Positions 1-7,636 of a stretch of 64,000 bases of DNA are shown here, piece by piece. The notes beneath the pieces are model-generated. The model was not told the DNA's origin. It made no database searches and saw nothing but the letters and a program-made list of their open reading frames with translations. The position numbers and the translations under genes are program-made. The first letter of the stretch is position 1. Each line of letters begins with the position of its first letter. Where the stretch lies: positions 1 to 64,000 of the forward strand of contig NZ_WBOS01000002.1 in NCBI RefSeq assembly GCF_008923245.1. Reading direction: 5' to 3'. Origin of the DNA: Cytobacillus depressus. GTDB lineage: Bacteria; Bacillota; Bacilli; Bacillales; Cytobacillaceae.

Positions 1-93
1 AGACCCCTGAAAGATGATCAGGTTGATAGGTTTGAGGTGGAAGCGTGGCGACACGTGGAGCTGACAAATACTAATCGGTCGAGGACTTAACCA
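1..93 (+). rRNA. 23S ribosomal RNA, 3' end (partial)
   Basis: The window opens inside the conserved last ~90 bases of bacterial 23S rRNA, including the run that ends GGTCGAGGACTTAACCA. Only the 3' tail is present; the 5' part and the 16S gene lie outside. It is followed by 5S rRNA and a large tRNA cluster, the usual arrangement of a Bacillus rrn operon. The exact mature end is approximate. Confidence 0.95.
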
Positions 94-155
94 CATTTAA
101 GATTACTCGAATTCTTCTTCAACATTATCTAGTTTTGAGAGAATAAAAAAATCTC

Positions 156-183
156 TTGAAAAAAATAAAAAAGACGGTATAAT
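156..183 (+). promoter_or_regulatory. Candidate sigma-A promoter in the 23S-5S spacer
   Basis: TTGAAA and a perfect TATAAT are separated by 16 bases, ending about 25 bases before 5S rRNA. Seen in sequence only; activity is inferred. It could add transcripts of 5S and the tRNA cluster independent of the rrn promoters. Confidence 0.5.
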
Positions 184-207
184 AGATATTGTCTTTAATA
201 AATATAG

Positions 208-325
<118 letters not shown>

Positions 326-336
326 ATTTAGATTGT

Positions 337-411
337 TCCGCAGTAGCTCAGTGGTAGAGCATTCGGCTGTTAACCGAACGGTCGTAGGTTCGAATCCTAC
401 CTGCGGAGCCA
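337..411 (+). tRNA. tRNA-Asn (GTT)
   Basis: Full cloverleaf: acceptor TCCGCAG/CTGCGGA, anticodon loop CTGTTAA, T loop GGTTCGAATCC, encoded CCA. First of 17 tRNAs behind the rRNA operon. Confidence 0.97.
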
Positions 412-414
412 TAT

Positions 415-504
415 GGAGAGCTGTCCGAGTGGCCGAAGGAGCACGATTGGAAATCGTGTATACGCAACCGCGTATCAAGGGTTCAAATCCCTTGCTCTCC
501 GCCA
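415..504 (+). tRNA. tRNA-Ser (GGA)
   Basis: Class II tRNA of about 90 bases with a long variable arm (TATACGCAACCGCGTA), anticodon GGA in ATTGGAAAT, encoded CCA. Confidence 0.97.
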
Positions 505-520
505 TTTAATATTACATACT

Positions 521-595
521 GGCCCATTGGTCAAGCGGTTAAGACACCGCCCTTTCACGGCGGTAACACGGGTTCGAATCCCGTATGGGTCACCA
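521..595 (+). tRNA. tRNA-Glu (TTC)
   Basis: Acceptor GGCCCAT/ATGGGTC, anticodon TTC in CTTTCAC, T loop GGTTCGAATCC, encoded CCA. Confidence 0.97.
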
Positions 596-597
596 TT

Positions 598-673
598 GGA
601 GGATTAGCTCAGCTGGGAGAGCATCTGCCTTACAAGCAGAGGGTCGGCGGTTCGATCCCGTCATCCTCCACCA
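598..673 (+). tRNA. tRNA-Val (TAC)
   Basis: Acceptor GGAGGAT/ATCCTCC, anticodon TAC in CTTACAA, T loop GGTTCGATCCC, encoded CCA. It begins two bases after tRNA-Glu ends. Confidence 0.97.
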
Positions 674-717
674 TGTTGATTTATAAGCAGCATGGAAAAG
701 TTAATAAATATTATTAT

Positions 718-791
<74 letters not shown>

Positions 792-794
792 TAT

Positions 795-871
795 GGTCCG
801 GTAGTTCAGTTGGTTAGAATGCCTGCCTGTCACGCAGGAGGTCGCGGGTTCGAGTCCCGTCCGGACCGCCA
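795..871 (+). tRNA. tRNA-Asp (GTC)
   Basis: Acceptor GGTCCGG/CCGGACC, anticodon GTC in CTGTCAC, T loop GGTTCGAGTCC, encoded CCA. Confidence 0.97.
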
Positions 872-880
872 TTTAAGTTT

Positions 881-956
881 GGCTCAGTAGCTCAGTCGGT
901 AGAGCAAAGGACTGAAAATCCTTGTGTCGGCGGTTCGATTCCGTCCTGAGCCACCA
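881..956 (+). tRNA. tRNA-Phe (GAA)
   Basis: Acceptor GGCTCAG/CTGAGCC, anticodon GAA in CTGAAAA, T loop GGTTCGATTCC, encoded CCA. Confidence 0.97.
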
Positions 957-972
957 TTTATATAAACAATAT

Positions 973-1047
<75 letters not shown>

Positions 1048-1048
<1 letters not shown>

Positions 1049-1106
1049 AAAATTTAAAATTACAACTTCGAAGCTACTCTTCAATGAATGGTAATTTTAA
1101 ATTTTT
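1048..1106 (+). repeat. 16-bp perfect AT-rich inverted repeat inside the tRNA cluster
   Basis: The arms AAAAATTTAAAATTAC and GTAATTTTAAATTTTT are perfectly complementary around a 27-base loop, directly after tRNA-Thr. It could be a processing signal, a weak terminator/attenuator or a scar. About 65 further bases before tRNA-Tyr show nothing recognisable. Confidence 0.7.
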
Positions 1107-1172
1107 GCGACAAATCACGCAGGGATTTGGAGCAGGTTTATATACTACAATACATTAATAATTTAGAGATAC

Positions 1173-1257
1173 GGTGGGGTAGCGAAGTGGCTAAACGCGG
1201 CGGACTGTAAATCCGCTCCCTTTGGGTTCGGCGGTTCGAATCCGTCCCCCACCACCA
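1173..1257 (+). tRNA. tRNA-Tyr (GTA)
   Basis: Class II tRNA with a long variable arm, anticodon GTA in CTGTAAA, acceptor GGTGGGG/CCCCACC, encoded CCA. Confidence 0.97.
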
Positions 1258-1264
1258 TTCCTAT

Positions 1265-1338
1265 AGGGGTATAGTTTAATGGTAAAACGAAGGTCTCCAA
1301 AACCTTTGATGTGGGTTCGATTCCTACTACCCCTGCCA
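1265..1338 (+). tRNA. tRNA-Trp (CCA)
   Basis: Acceptor AGGGGTA/TACCCCT, anticodon CCA in CTCCAAA, T loop GGTTCGATTCC, discriminator G, encoded CCA. Confidence 0.97.
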
Positions 1339-1346
1339 TTAATTAT

Positions 1347-1423
1347 GGCGGTTGTGGCGAAGTGGTTAACGCATCGGATTGTGGTTCCGACACTCGTGGG
1401 TTCGATTCCCATCAGCCGCCCCA
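1347..1423 (+). tRNA. tRNA-His (GTG), copy 1
   Basis: Anticodon GTG in TTGTGGT, the extra 5' G (G-1) opposite C73 that is diagnostic of tRNA-His, encoded CCA. Position 4:69 of the acceptor stem is G:C here and A:T in the next copy. Confidence 0.97.
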
Positions 1424-1452
1424 TATTATTATTTTAAATTATTAAGAATTAT

Positions 1453-1529
1453 GGCGATTGTGGCGAAGTGGTTAACGCATCGGATTGTGGTTCCGACACT
1501 CGTGGGTTCGATTCCCATCAGTCGCCCCA
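1453..1529 (+). tRNA. tRNA-His (GTG), copy 2
   Basis: Same length and sequence as the preceding tRNA-His except a paired G-to-A and C-to-T change at acceptor position 4:69, which keeps the stem intact. A tandem duplication; the classical B. subtilis trnD cluster has one tRNA-His here (from memory). Confidence 0.97.
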
Positions 1530-1622
1530 TAAACATATTAGATTTTACTTTTATATTTAATAATAAAATGAATTGTGTTATTATTTAATAAATAAACATA
1601 TAAAAAAACATTAATTATTTAA

Positions 1623-1697
1623 TGGGCTATAGCCAAGCGGTAAGGCATCGCACTTTGACTGCGACATGCGTTGGTTCGAATCCAGCTAGCCCAGCCA
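1623..1697 (+). tRNA. tRNA-Gln (TTG)
   Basis: Acceptor TGGGCTA/TAGCCCA, anticodon TTG in CTTTGAC, T loop GGTTCGAATCC, encoded CCA. Confidence 0.97.
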
Positions 1698-1700
1698 TTT

Positions 1701-1775
1701 GCGGAAGTAGTTCAGTGGTAGAACACCACCTTGCCAAGGTGGGGGTCGCGGGTTCGAATCCCGTCTTCCGCTCCA
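1701..1775 (+). tRNA. tRNA-Gly (GCC)
   Basis: Acceptor GCGGAAG/CTTCCGC, anticodon GCC in TTGCCAA, T loop GGTTCGAATCC, encoded CCA. Confidence 0.97.
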
Positions 1776-1786
1776 ATTTAATCTAA

Positions 1787-1860
1787 GGCGGCATAGCCAA
1801 GTGGTAAGGCATGGGTCTGCAAAACCCTGATCACCGGTTCAAATCCGGTTGCCGCCTCCA
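1787..1860 (+). tRNA. tRNA-Cys (GCA)
   Basis: Acceptor GGCGGCA/TGCCGCC, anticodon GCA in CTGCAAA, encoded CCA. Confidence 0.97.
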
Positions 1861-1886
1861 ATTTTAAAATTAATGTTTTTATATAT

Positions 1887-1972
1887 GCCGGGGTGGCGGA
1901 ACTGGCAGACGCACAGGACTTAAAATCCTGCGGTAGGTGACTACCGTACCGGTTCGATTCCGGTCCTCGGCA
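1887..1972 (+). tRNA. tRNA-Leu (TAA)
   Basis: Class II tRNA with long variable arm, anticodon TAA in CTTAAAA, acceptor GCCGGGG paired with CCTCGGC (one G-T pair). CCA is not encoded; CACTTC follows. Confidence 0.95.
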
Positions 1973-1990
1973 CTTCTTAAAACTTAATAC

Positions 1991-2072
1991 GCCGGTGTGG
2001 CGGAATTGGCAGACGCGCACGACTCAAAATCGTGTTCCTTCTGGAGTGTCGGTTCGACCCCGACCACCGGTA
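1991..2072 (+). tRNA. tRNA-Leu (CAA)
   Basis: Class II tRNA, anticodon CAA in CTCAAAA, acceptor GCCGGTG/CACCGGT. CCA not encoded. Last tRNA of the cluster. Confidence 0.95.
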
Positions 2073-2092
2073 TTAAAATTCGCGAAAAGACT

Positions 2093-2118
2093 GAACTTAC
2101 TAACGTAAGTTCTTTTTT
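2093..2118 (+). terminator. Intrinsic terminator of the rRNA-tRNA operon
   Basis: GAACTTAC, a 4-base loop and GTAAGTTC followed by TTTTTT, 20 bases after the last tRNA. Confidence 0.9.
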
Positions 2119-2154
2119 CGTTTACTGACTTATTAAATGGTCGTGCGTAACAAA

Positions 2155-2196
2155 AAGCCTCGTTTTCTTAGTTCATAGGAAAGTGAGGCTTTTTTA
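2155..2196 (+). terminator. Second stem-loop terminator behind the tRNA operon
   Basis: AAGCCTC ... GAGGCTT with an extended A/T-rich stem, ending in T6. It backs up the preceding terminator. The remaining ~165 bases before the next start hold a small GGGGA/TCCCC hairpin near 2213-2230 and no other element I recognise. Confidence 0.8.
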
Positions 2197-2360
2197 ATTA
2201 TTGAGAGATAAGGGGGAGTTGAAGTTCCCCGCTAAATAAGGTCATGAAACCTGTCCGTATAAGTCTAAAAGATTATCTTAATAATTATCTAAATCTTCTA
2301 AAAACACAGAGGATTTTAGGGATATTTGTAGAATATAAGTGATATCGGGAGGGAGATATA

Positions 2361-4085
2361 ATGAATCAAAATACTGATGTATTGGACGAAAAGAAATTAG
2401 CGAGTTACCCACAACAACCGCATGGGGGGAAATTAGTTAATCGTGTTCTTACGGGTATAGAATGTGATGAAGCAATGGAAAGAGCGAAGCAGCTGCCAAT
2501 GATTATGGTGGATTTGGAGGCTGTTATTACCCTTGAAATGATCGCGACAGGGGTATTGTCGCCACATAAAGGTTTTATGGTTGAGGAGGATTATAAATCA
2601 GTTCTTTTGAATGGCCGATTAAAGAACGGACTCGTTTGGCCTGTGCCGCTAAGTTTTGCGCCTATTGGTGACCGAAACAAACAGGTTATTCAGTCATTGT
2701 CAGTCGGGGATGATGTGGCTCTTGTAGATGAAACAAGTGAGCCGGTCGCCATTCTTAAGTTGGATGATATTTTTTATTATGATAGGGATTTCCGTGCAAC
2801 GCATCTTTTCGGTACGACTGACCGCAACCATCCGGGTGTAGATGCCATTTACCGACGGATGGGTGATACTGCTTTAGGTGGTCCAATTCAATTGCTTCGC
2901 CGGGTTCATTGGGGGCCATTTGAAAGTATAAGAATGGAGCCAAAAGAAACGTGGAAACTATTTTACGAGAAGAAGAAGTTTAAATCAGTTGGAGGGTTTA
3001 TCACTGGAGCAAATCCTTTACACCGCGGACATGAGTACATACATAGAAATGCATTAGAAGAGTTGGATGGTTTGTTTGTTCAGCCACTAGTAGAGCTGGC
3101 AAAACGTGAATATACTCGTCATGAGTTTCGGATGTTATCCTACCGAAGTGTTCTGGATACATATTATCCGAAAGAAAGAACAATACTTGCACCACTAAGA
3201 GTTACGTACATTTTCGCTGGTCCTCGTGAAGCGGTACTTCATGCCTTAATTATGAAAAACTATGGTTGTACTCATGCACTTATTGGACGGGATCATGCGG
3301 GAGTTGGTGACTATTATGATAAATATGCTAGTCATACCATTTTTGATGAGTTTACCGCAGATGAATTAGGAATTGATATTCGATTGTTCCATGAAGTATT
3401 TTACTGTACTCGTTGTGATAGTCTTGCAAGCGACCAAACATGTCCTCATGATTTGAAGTATCGAATTAATATTTCTGGTACAGGTATTAGGGAATTACTG
3501 CGTTACGGTGTGTTGCCACCGAAGGAAATTGTCAGACCAGAATCAGCTCGAATTGCGATGCAAGGTGTTCAGCCAAAAGGTATTGATGAGAACAACCAGG
3601 CTATCGCACCAGTTGGCAAAACGATAAAAAGTATTTTCCCATATTATTTGACTCGTTCTAGACTAGGTGGGCCAAAGCGAAAAACGCCTCTTGAGGTAGA
3701 ACAACTGACAATCGAAGACCTAGAAGCAGCAATTATGGATGTTCGGTCAAATGCTGATCAGATTTATAAAGGCATATTTGAAGAGTTTAGTTATGTTGCG
3801 GACACGCTTCGTACGACACAGCCTGATTGGGTCGCGGCTGCTCGCGAATCTATCTACAAACAACAAGAAATGGTTGTTGAGTATTTAGAAGAAAAGGTGG
3901 ATAATGCACCTAACCAGGCATCGGATGAATTTATGTATCAAGATAAGGGCGAAGCAGAGCGCGAACTAGAAGTAGCTCGTAAAATCTTCGACGATATCCC
4001 GTCACCTCTACGTGCTGAGGACCTGCAATATCGAGTATGGAACACTCTTCCATACAAGCGCTACCGAGGAAGTGACGAAGAGTAG
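2361..4085 (+). CDS. sat: ATP sulfurylase (sulfate adenylyltransferase)-like protein with long C-terminal extension
   Basis: 574 residues; residues ~1-400 match the Sat fold: PUA-like N-domain, then the catalytic Rossmann domain with HRGH (221-224) and GRDHAG (309-314), the nucleotide-binding motifs of ATP sulfurylases (ATP + sulfate to APS + PPi). C349, C352, C361 and H363 form a zinc-site-like cluster similar to that described in some bacterial Sats. Two things are odd. The conserved QxRN sulfate-binding motif just before HxGH reads TGAN (215-218), so the Gln and Arg that contact sulfate are Thr and Ala. And ~170 residues of charged, helical sequence follow the catalytic core; assimilatory B. 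subtilis Sat is ~380 residues. No other sulfur-assimilation gene is adjacent; it stands alone with its own terminator. Start ATG behind GGGAGGGAGA. Family assignment is firm; the substrate being sulfate is inferred and open. Confidence 0.8.
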   Translation: MNQNTDVLDEKKLASYPQQPHGGKLVNRVLTGIECDEAMERAKQLPMIMVDLEAVITLEMIATGVLSPHKGFMVEEDYKSVLLNGRLKNGLVWPVPLSFAPIGDRNKQVIQSLSVGDDVALVDETSEPVAILKLDDIFYYDRDFRATHLFGTTDRNHPGVDAIYRRMGDTALGGPIQLLRRVHWGPFESIRMEPKETWKLFYEKKKFKSVGGFITGANPLHRGHEYIHRNALEELDGLFVQPLVELAKREYTRHEFRMLSYRSVLDTYYPKERTILAPLRVTYIFAGPREAVLHALIMKNYGCTHALIGRDHAGVGDYYDKYASHTIFDEFTADELGIDIRLFHEVFYCTRCDSLASDQTCPHDLKYRINISGTGIRELLRYGVLPPKEIVRPESARIAMQGVQPKGIDENNQAIAPVGKTIKSIFPYYLTRSRLGGPKRKTPLEVEQLTIEDLEAAIMDVRSNADQIYKGIFEEFSYVADTLRTTQPDWVAAARESIYKQQEMVVEYLEEKVDNAPNQASDEFMYQDKGEAERELEVARKIFDDIPSPLRAEDLQYRVWNTLPYKRYRGSDEE

Positions 4086-4126
4086 TTTAGCAATTTGTAT
4101 ATGAAATAGGAAACGACCACCTAAAT

Positions 4127-4169
4127 ACACTCACAAATGTTGTTAAAGCAATGTTTGTGAGTGTTTTTT
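4127..4169 (+). terminator. Intrinsic terminator of the sat-like gene
   Basis: ACACTCACAAA and TTTGTGAGTGT form an 11-bp stem followed by a T run. Confidence 0.9.
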
Positions 4170-4295
4170 GATTAAGGATAGTATAATGACCAGCCCGTAA
4201 ATAATTGAATAATCATAACAGTTTAGTTTAGAATTGGGATAATTAAATATTAAATAATATTTAGTAGGAAAAATTTGTGTAGGGGGCAATTTATT

Positions 4296-4694
4296 ATGGA
4301 AAAAGTAACGCCATTTTTAATGTTTCAAGACGGTAAGGCTGAAAAAGCGATGAACTATTACACATCCCTTATTGAGGATTCACAAATAACGAATATTGCT
4401 AAATATGGAGCAAATGAACCTGGAGATGAAGGCACTATAAAGCAGGCCACATTTACATTAAAAGGGCAAGAATTTATGTGTATAGATAGTAATATAAAAC
4501 ATCAATTTACCTTTACACCTTCGTTTTCAATTTTTGTTACTTGTAATACAGAAGAAGAACTGGATAATCTTTATCAAAAACTAAGCGAAGGTGGACAAGC
4601 ACTTATGCCTTTAGGTGATTATGGTTTCAGTAAAAAATTTGGTTGGTTAAATGATCAATTCGGAGTTTCATGGCAGCTAAATCTTCCAAAATAG
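4296..4694 (+). CDS. VOC-superfamily (PhnB/glyoxalase-like) protein
   Basis: 132 residues beginning MEKVTPFLMFQDGKAEKAMN, the usual opening of the PhnB-type vicinal-oxygen-chelate family (old annotation 3-demethylubiquinone 3-methyltransferase). It ends in the family's FGWLNDQFGVSWQL motif. These small cytosolic beta-alpha-beta proteins are mostly of unknown substrate; no metal-ligand triad can be assigned with confidence. The start at ATG 4296 is chosen over an ATG 21 bases upstream because AGGGGG sits 9 bases before it. Monocistronic, convergent with opuAC across a shared terminator. Confidence 0.75.
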   Translation: MEKVTPFLMFQDGKAEKAMNYYTSLIEDSQITNIAKYGANEPGDEGTIKQATFTLKGQEFMCIDSNIKHQFTFTPSFSIFVTCNTEEELDNLYQKLSEGGQALMPLGDYGFSKKFGWLNDQFGVSWQLNLPK

Positions 4695-4734
4695 AACAAG
4701 AAAAACGTGAATTTATTTAATTTCAATTTTGTTT

Positions 4735-4784
4735 AAGCCAAAAATATGCATGTTTAAAATAATAAATTTCATATTTTTGGCTTT
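4735..4784. terminator. Bidirectional terminator between VOC gene and opuAC
   Basis: AAGCCAAAAATATG and CATATTTTTGGCTT are perfectly complementary (14 bp), with A and T runs on both sides, serving both convergent genes. Confidence 0.85.
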
Positions 4785-4814
4785 ATTACATTTGAAAAAC
4801 AACAATCTTATCTA

Positions 4815-5720
4815 CTACTTTAAATCTTCAATAGAATCAATATCCATATAAGAAGGAACGACTAATCCTTGCCGAACATTTTCCATGTTTACGCCAATAT
4901 CATCAAATTTGCCCTCGAACTTTTCAACGTACGGTTTATGCGAATTAGGAAGCCATGGTGCAAATGAAACATCTGTACTTCCGTCAGCAATAGCTGCGAA
5001 CAACGGACCTAATTCTACAAACATTAATTTAACATCATAACCCATATCTTCAAGAACAAGTTTCATCATATGGTGACTTGCGATTTCGCTGTCCCAAACG
5101 GTAGAAGCAATTTTTATTTGAACCCCTTTCACCTTTCGTACGCCCTCTGTCCACTTATCAACCTTAGCTTTATGCTTATCGATCCAATGTTGGGCAGCTT
5201 CCTCAGGCTCAGTACCTTCTTCAATTTCAACCATTATCTCTTCCATATCTTTTACATCCCATTTAAATCGTTGAAAAATTTCATACGCTTCCGGAAAATC
5301 TTCGTTTAACCCGATACGGCCAATCGTATGAATTTCCTCAGTGCCTCCATACACTAATTTTGGATCATCTAAAAATTTCAAATCGTATCTAACAAATTTC
5401 CAGTGTGGACTCCAGCCAGTTACAATGATTGGCTCTTTCTTGTCATATGACTTTTTTAAAGCAGCAGTCATGGCAGCCCCATTTCCTGTAGTAACTTCCC
5501 ATTCTGCCAAATCATATTCTTCGAGAACCCTTTCCGTTGCATGCATATGCCCAGATCCAGGTTCAATACCGGTAATTTTATATTTTACTTGTTCACCAAT
5601 TGTATCAATACTCTCGGCACCATCTGCAGTCGCCTTTTTATTATCCCTATTACAACCAGCTAGCCCGGTCACTAATAACGAAGCAGCAATGATTCCAATG
5701 AGTTTTTTTGAAATGGTCAT
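4815..5720 (-). CDS. opuAC: Glycine betaine-binding lipoprotein OpuAC
   Basis: 301 residues: N-terminal membrane segment with lipobox LAGC (Cys ~22), so an extracytoplasmic lipoprotein. The lobe order (GWSPHW half first, VWDSEIASHHM half second) matches B. subtilis OpuAC (~293 residues), a substrate-binding protein of the OpuA osmoprotectant ABC importer. Tryptophans in GWSPHW, TVWDSE and APWLPN are placed like the aromatic cage for the trimethylammonium group. Start ATG follows AAGGAGGAAAATTAACAA. Oddly no ATPase (opuAA) or permease (opuAB) gene is adjacent: the gene is alone, convergent with a VOC gene. It may serve a transporter encoded elsewhere; choline or other betaines are alternative ligands. 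Confidence 0.88.
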   Translation of the reverse strand: MTISKKLIGIIAASLLVTGLAGCNRDNKKATADGAESIDTIGEQVKYKITGIEPGSGHMHATERVLEEYDLAEWEVTTGNGAAMTAALKKSYDKKEPIIVTGWSPHWKFVRYDLKFLDDPKLVYGGTEEIHTIGRIGLNEDFPEAYEIFQRFKWDVKDMEEIMVEIEEGTEPEEAAQHWIDKHKAKVDKWTEGVRKVKGVQIKIASTVWDSEIASHHMMKLVLEDMGYDVKLMFVELGPLFAAIADGSTDVSFAPWLPNSHKPYVEKFEGKFDDIGVNMENVRQGLVVPSYMDIDSIEDLK

Positions 5721-5923
5721 TTGTTAATTTTCCTCCTTAGTATGTTTTCCTTTTAAATTAATAAAGCTAAAGGTAGATCTTAATAACATGATTATCTAGC
5801 TTTATTCTTTCGTCTTACCCCCTTTTCTATATTTTGAAATTTTAAAATATTCTATTGCTATTATTACTATATTGGTATTAATAGCCTTTTACAAATGGCG
5901 TATATGGGCATAATTGAAATATA

Positions 5924-6000
5924 TGGAGTATATGACAGCATCAGCAACTTCCTGCTCCTATCATTCTCAGCATTACATCGGATTCCTTTCATATACTCCA
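5924..6000. promoter_or_regulatory. Perfect 12-bp inverted repeat in the opuAC-nupC divergent region
   Basis: TGGAGTATATGA and TCATATACTCCA are perfectly complementary, 53 bases apart, in the 554-base gap between the divergent genes opuAC and nupC. The two arms could be paired operator half-sites or a hairpin. The rest of the gap (5736-5920, 6005-6180) is AT-rich with no gene I can support. Confidence 0.5.
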
Positions 6001-6184
6001 AAATTGGGGGATTGTTCAAAAAAATATATTAATGGGCCAATCCCTTGAATTGTGGATCTACAAGACATTGTCATGACTAAGCCTGTTTAATTATGGGGAG
6101 GATGAAAATAAGATAAAAACCATGTGAAGTTTTATAAGTGTAAAAAGTATCCTTTGAGATAAATTGATAAAGTTGAGTTTTTTA

Positions 6185-6238
6185 TTCAAAAAACTTATAT
6201 ATTTATGTTAAAATAATTTATTGTGTACTTTTGCACAA
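6185..6238 (+). promoter_or_regulatory. Candidate nupC promoter and operator
   Basis: TTCAAA and TAAAAT 18 bases apart (6185-6214), followed at 6221-6238 by TTGTG-N8-CACAA, a symmetric site in the right place for a repressor. No regulator is assigned. Confidence 0.45.
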
Positions 6239-6274
6239 ATCTACTTCTAGAAATAACACATCATTGGAGGAATT

Positions 6275-7453
6275 ATGAAATACATTATTGCTTTGTTTGG
6301 ATTGCTTGTTGTTTTGGCACTTGCTTATTTATTTAGTAATAATCGGAAAGAAATAAAGATTAAACCGATAATTATTATGGTTGTTATCCAATTTTTATTA
6401 GCAGGCTTATTATTAAATACGAAATTTGGATTTGTCTTAATTACAGCGTTTTCAGACGTCTTTACAAAATTATTAGCCTATGCCGCTAGTGGAATTGACT
6501 TTGTTTTTGGAGGCCTAGCAAATAAAGGGGAAATGTCCTTTTTTCTAAACGTTCTGCTTCCAATCGTATTTATCTCGGTGTTAATAGGCATACTCCAGTA
6601 TTTTAAGATACTACCTTTCATTATGAAAGGAATTGGTTTGCTGTTAAGTAAAGTAAATGGTTTGGGGAAATTAGAGTCATACAATGCTATTGCATCGGCA
6701 ATGGTTGGACAATCAGAGGTGTTTATTACGGTTAAAAAGCAACTTGGCCATTTGCCGGCACACCGTCTATATACTTTATGTGCTTCAGCTATGTCCACTG
6801 TTTCAATGTCCATTGTTGGTGCTTATATGACAATGATTGAACCCAAATATGTAGTTACAGCATTGGCACTGAACTTATTCGGCGGATTTATTATTGCATC
6901 CATTATTAATCCATATAAAGTGGAACCTGAAGAAGATTTATTGGTTGTTCAAGGAGAAAAGCAAAGCTTCTTTGAAATGTTAGGTGAATATATCATTGAC
7001 GGGTTTAAAGTCGCTATTATCGTCGGCGCCATGCTAATTGGATTTGTTGCGTTAATAGCAGGAATTAATAACGTTTTTGATTTAATTTTTGGTATTTCGT
7101 TTCAGGAGATATTAGGATATATTTTTGCTCCTTTTGCTTTTATCATGGGGATTCCATTTAAAGAAGCAGTTCGAGCAGGCGGAATTATGGCAACAAAGCT
7201 TGTGACAAATGAGTTTGTCGCTATGATGGATTTAGCAAAAATGCAAGATAGCTTCAGCCCGCGAACATTAGGAATTATCTCAGTTTTCCTTGTCTCGTTT
7301 GCAAACTTCTCTTCTATCGGAATCATATCCGGAGCTGTTAAGAGCTTAAACGAGCAGAAAGGAAATACAGTTGCTCGTTTTGGTCTGAAACTATTATATG
7401 GTGCAACATTAGTTAGTGTTTTGTCAGCAGTAATTGTAAGCGTTGTATTATAA
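6275..7453 (+). CDS. nupC: NupC-family concentrative nucleoside transporter
   Basis: 392 residues, highly hydrophobic with 8-10 membrane segments. Diagnostic of the CNT family are the re-entrant GQSEVF motif (~residues 147-152), [17 protein letters not shown] and TNEFVAM near residue 310. CNT proteins import nucleosides with protons or sodium; NupC of B. subtilis takes up pyrimidine nucleosides. Length equals the family's usual ~393. Start ATG behind TTGGAGGAATT. Monocistronic with its own terminator; no deoxyribose-phosphate aldolase or nucleoside phosphorylase gene adjoins, unlike the dra-nupC-pdp operon of B. subtilis. Exact nucleoside preference cannot be read. Confidence 0.92.
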   Translation: MKYIIALFGLLVVLALAYLFSNNRKEIKIKPIIIMVVIQFLLAGLLLNTKFGFVLITAFSDVFTKLLAYAASGIDFVFGGLANKGEMSFFLNVLLPIVFISVLIGILQYFKILPFIMKGIGLLLSKVNGLGKLESYNAIASAMVGQSEVFITVKKQLGHLPAHRLYTLCASAMSTVSMSIVGAYMTMIEPKYVVTALALNLFGGFIIASIINPYKVEPEEDLLVVQGEKQSFFEMLGEYIIDGFKVAIIVGAMLIGFVALIAGINNVFDLIFGISFQEILGYIFAPFAFIMGIPFKEAVRAGGIMATKLVTNEFVAMMDLAKMQDSFSPRTLGIISVFLVSFANFSSIGIISGAVKSLNEQKGNTVARFGLKLLYGATLVSVLSAVIVSVVL

Positions 7454-7495
7454 TGAGAATTTGTATTTTTAAAACAGCAAAATCGCATTAATTTT

Positions 7496-7532
7496 AACAT
7501 CTTTCTACAAATTGTAGGAAGATGTTTTTTAT
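7496..7532 (+). terminator. Intrinsic terminator of nupC
   Basis: AACATCTTTCTACAA and TTGTAGGAAGATGTT form a long stem followed by a T run. Confidence 0.85.
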
Positions 7533-7570
7533 TTGCTTACACAATGGGATCACCATAGAGTTAGTATATC

Positions 7571-7622
7571 TAAACAAAAATAATAGGCTTTCTCAATTAA
7601 TATTTCTAAAAGAGAAAGCCTA
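7571..7622 (-). terminator. Intrinsic terminator of the kynU-permease operon
   Basis: TAGGCTTTCTC and GAGAAAGCCTA form an 11-bp stem; read on the minus strand it is followed by TTATTTTTGTTTA. It lies 15 bases past the permease stop. Confidence 0.75.
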
Positions 7623-7636
7623 CGGCGTTTTTAAGT

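Noticed and set aside
2200-2360. Riboswitch (SAM or T-box) before the sat-like gene
   Set aside because: No T-box core, no S-box motifs and no terminator close to the start.
4815-5720. Circularly permuted, rearranged binding protein as a novelty
   Set aside because: The lobe order is the same in B. subtilis OpuAC, so it is normal for the family.
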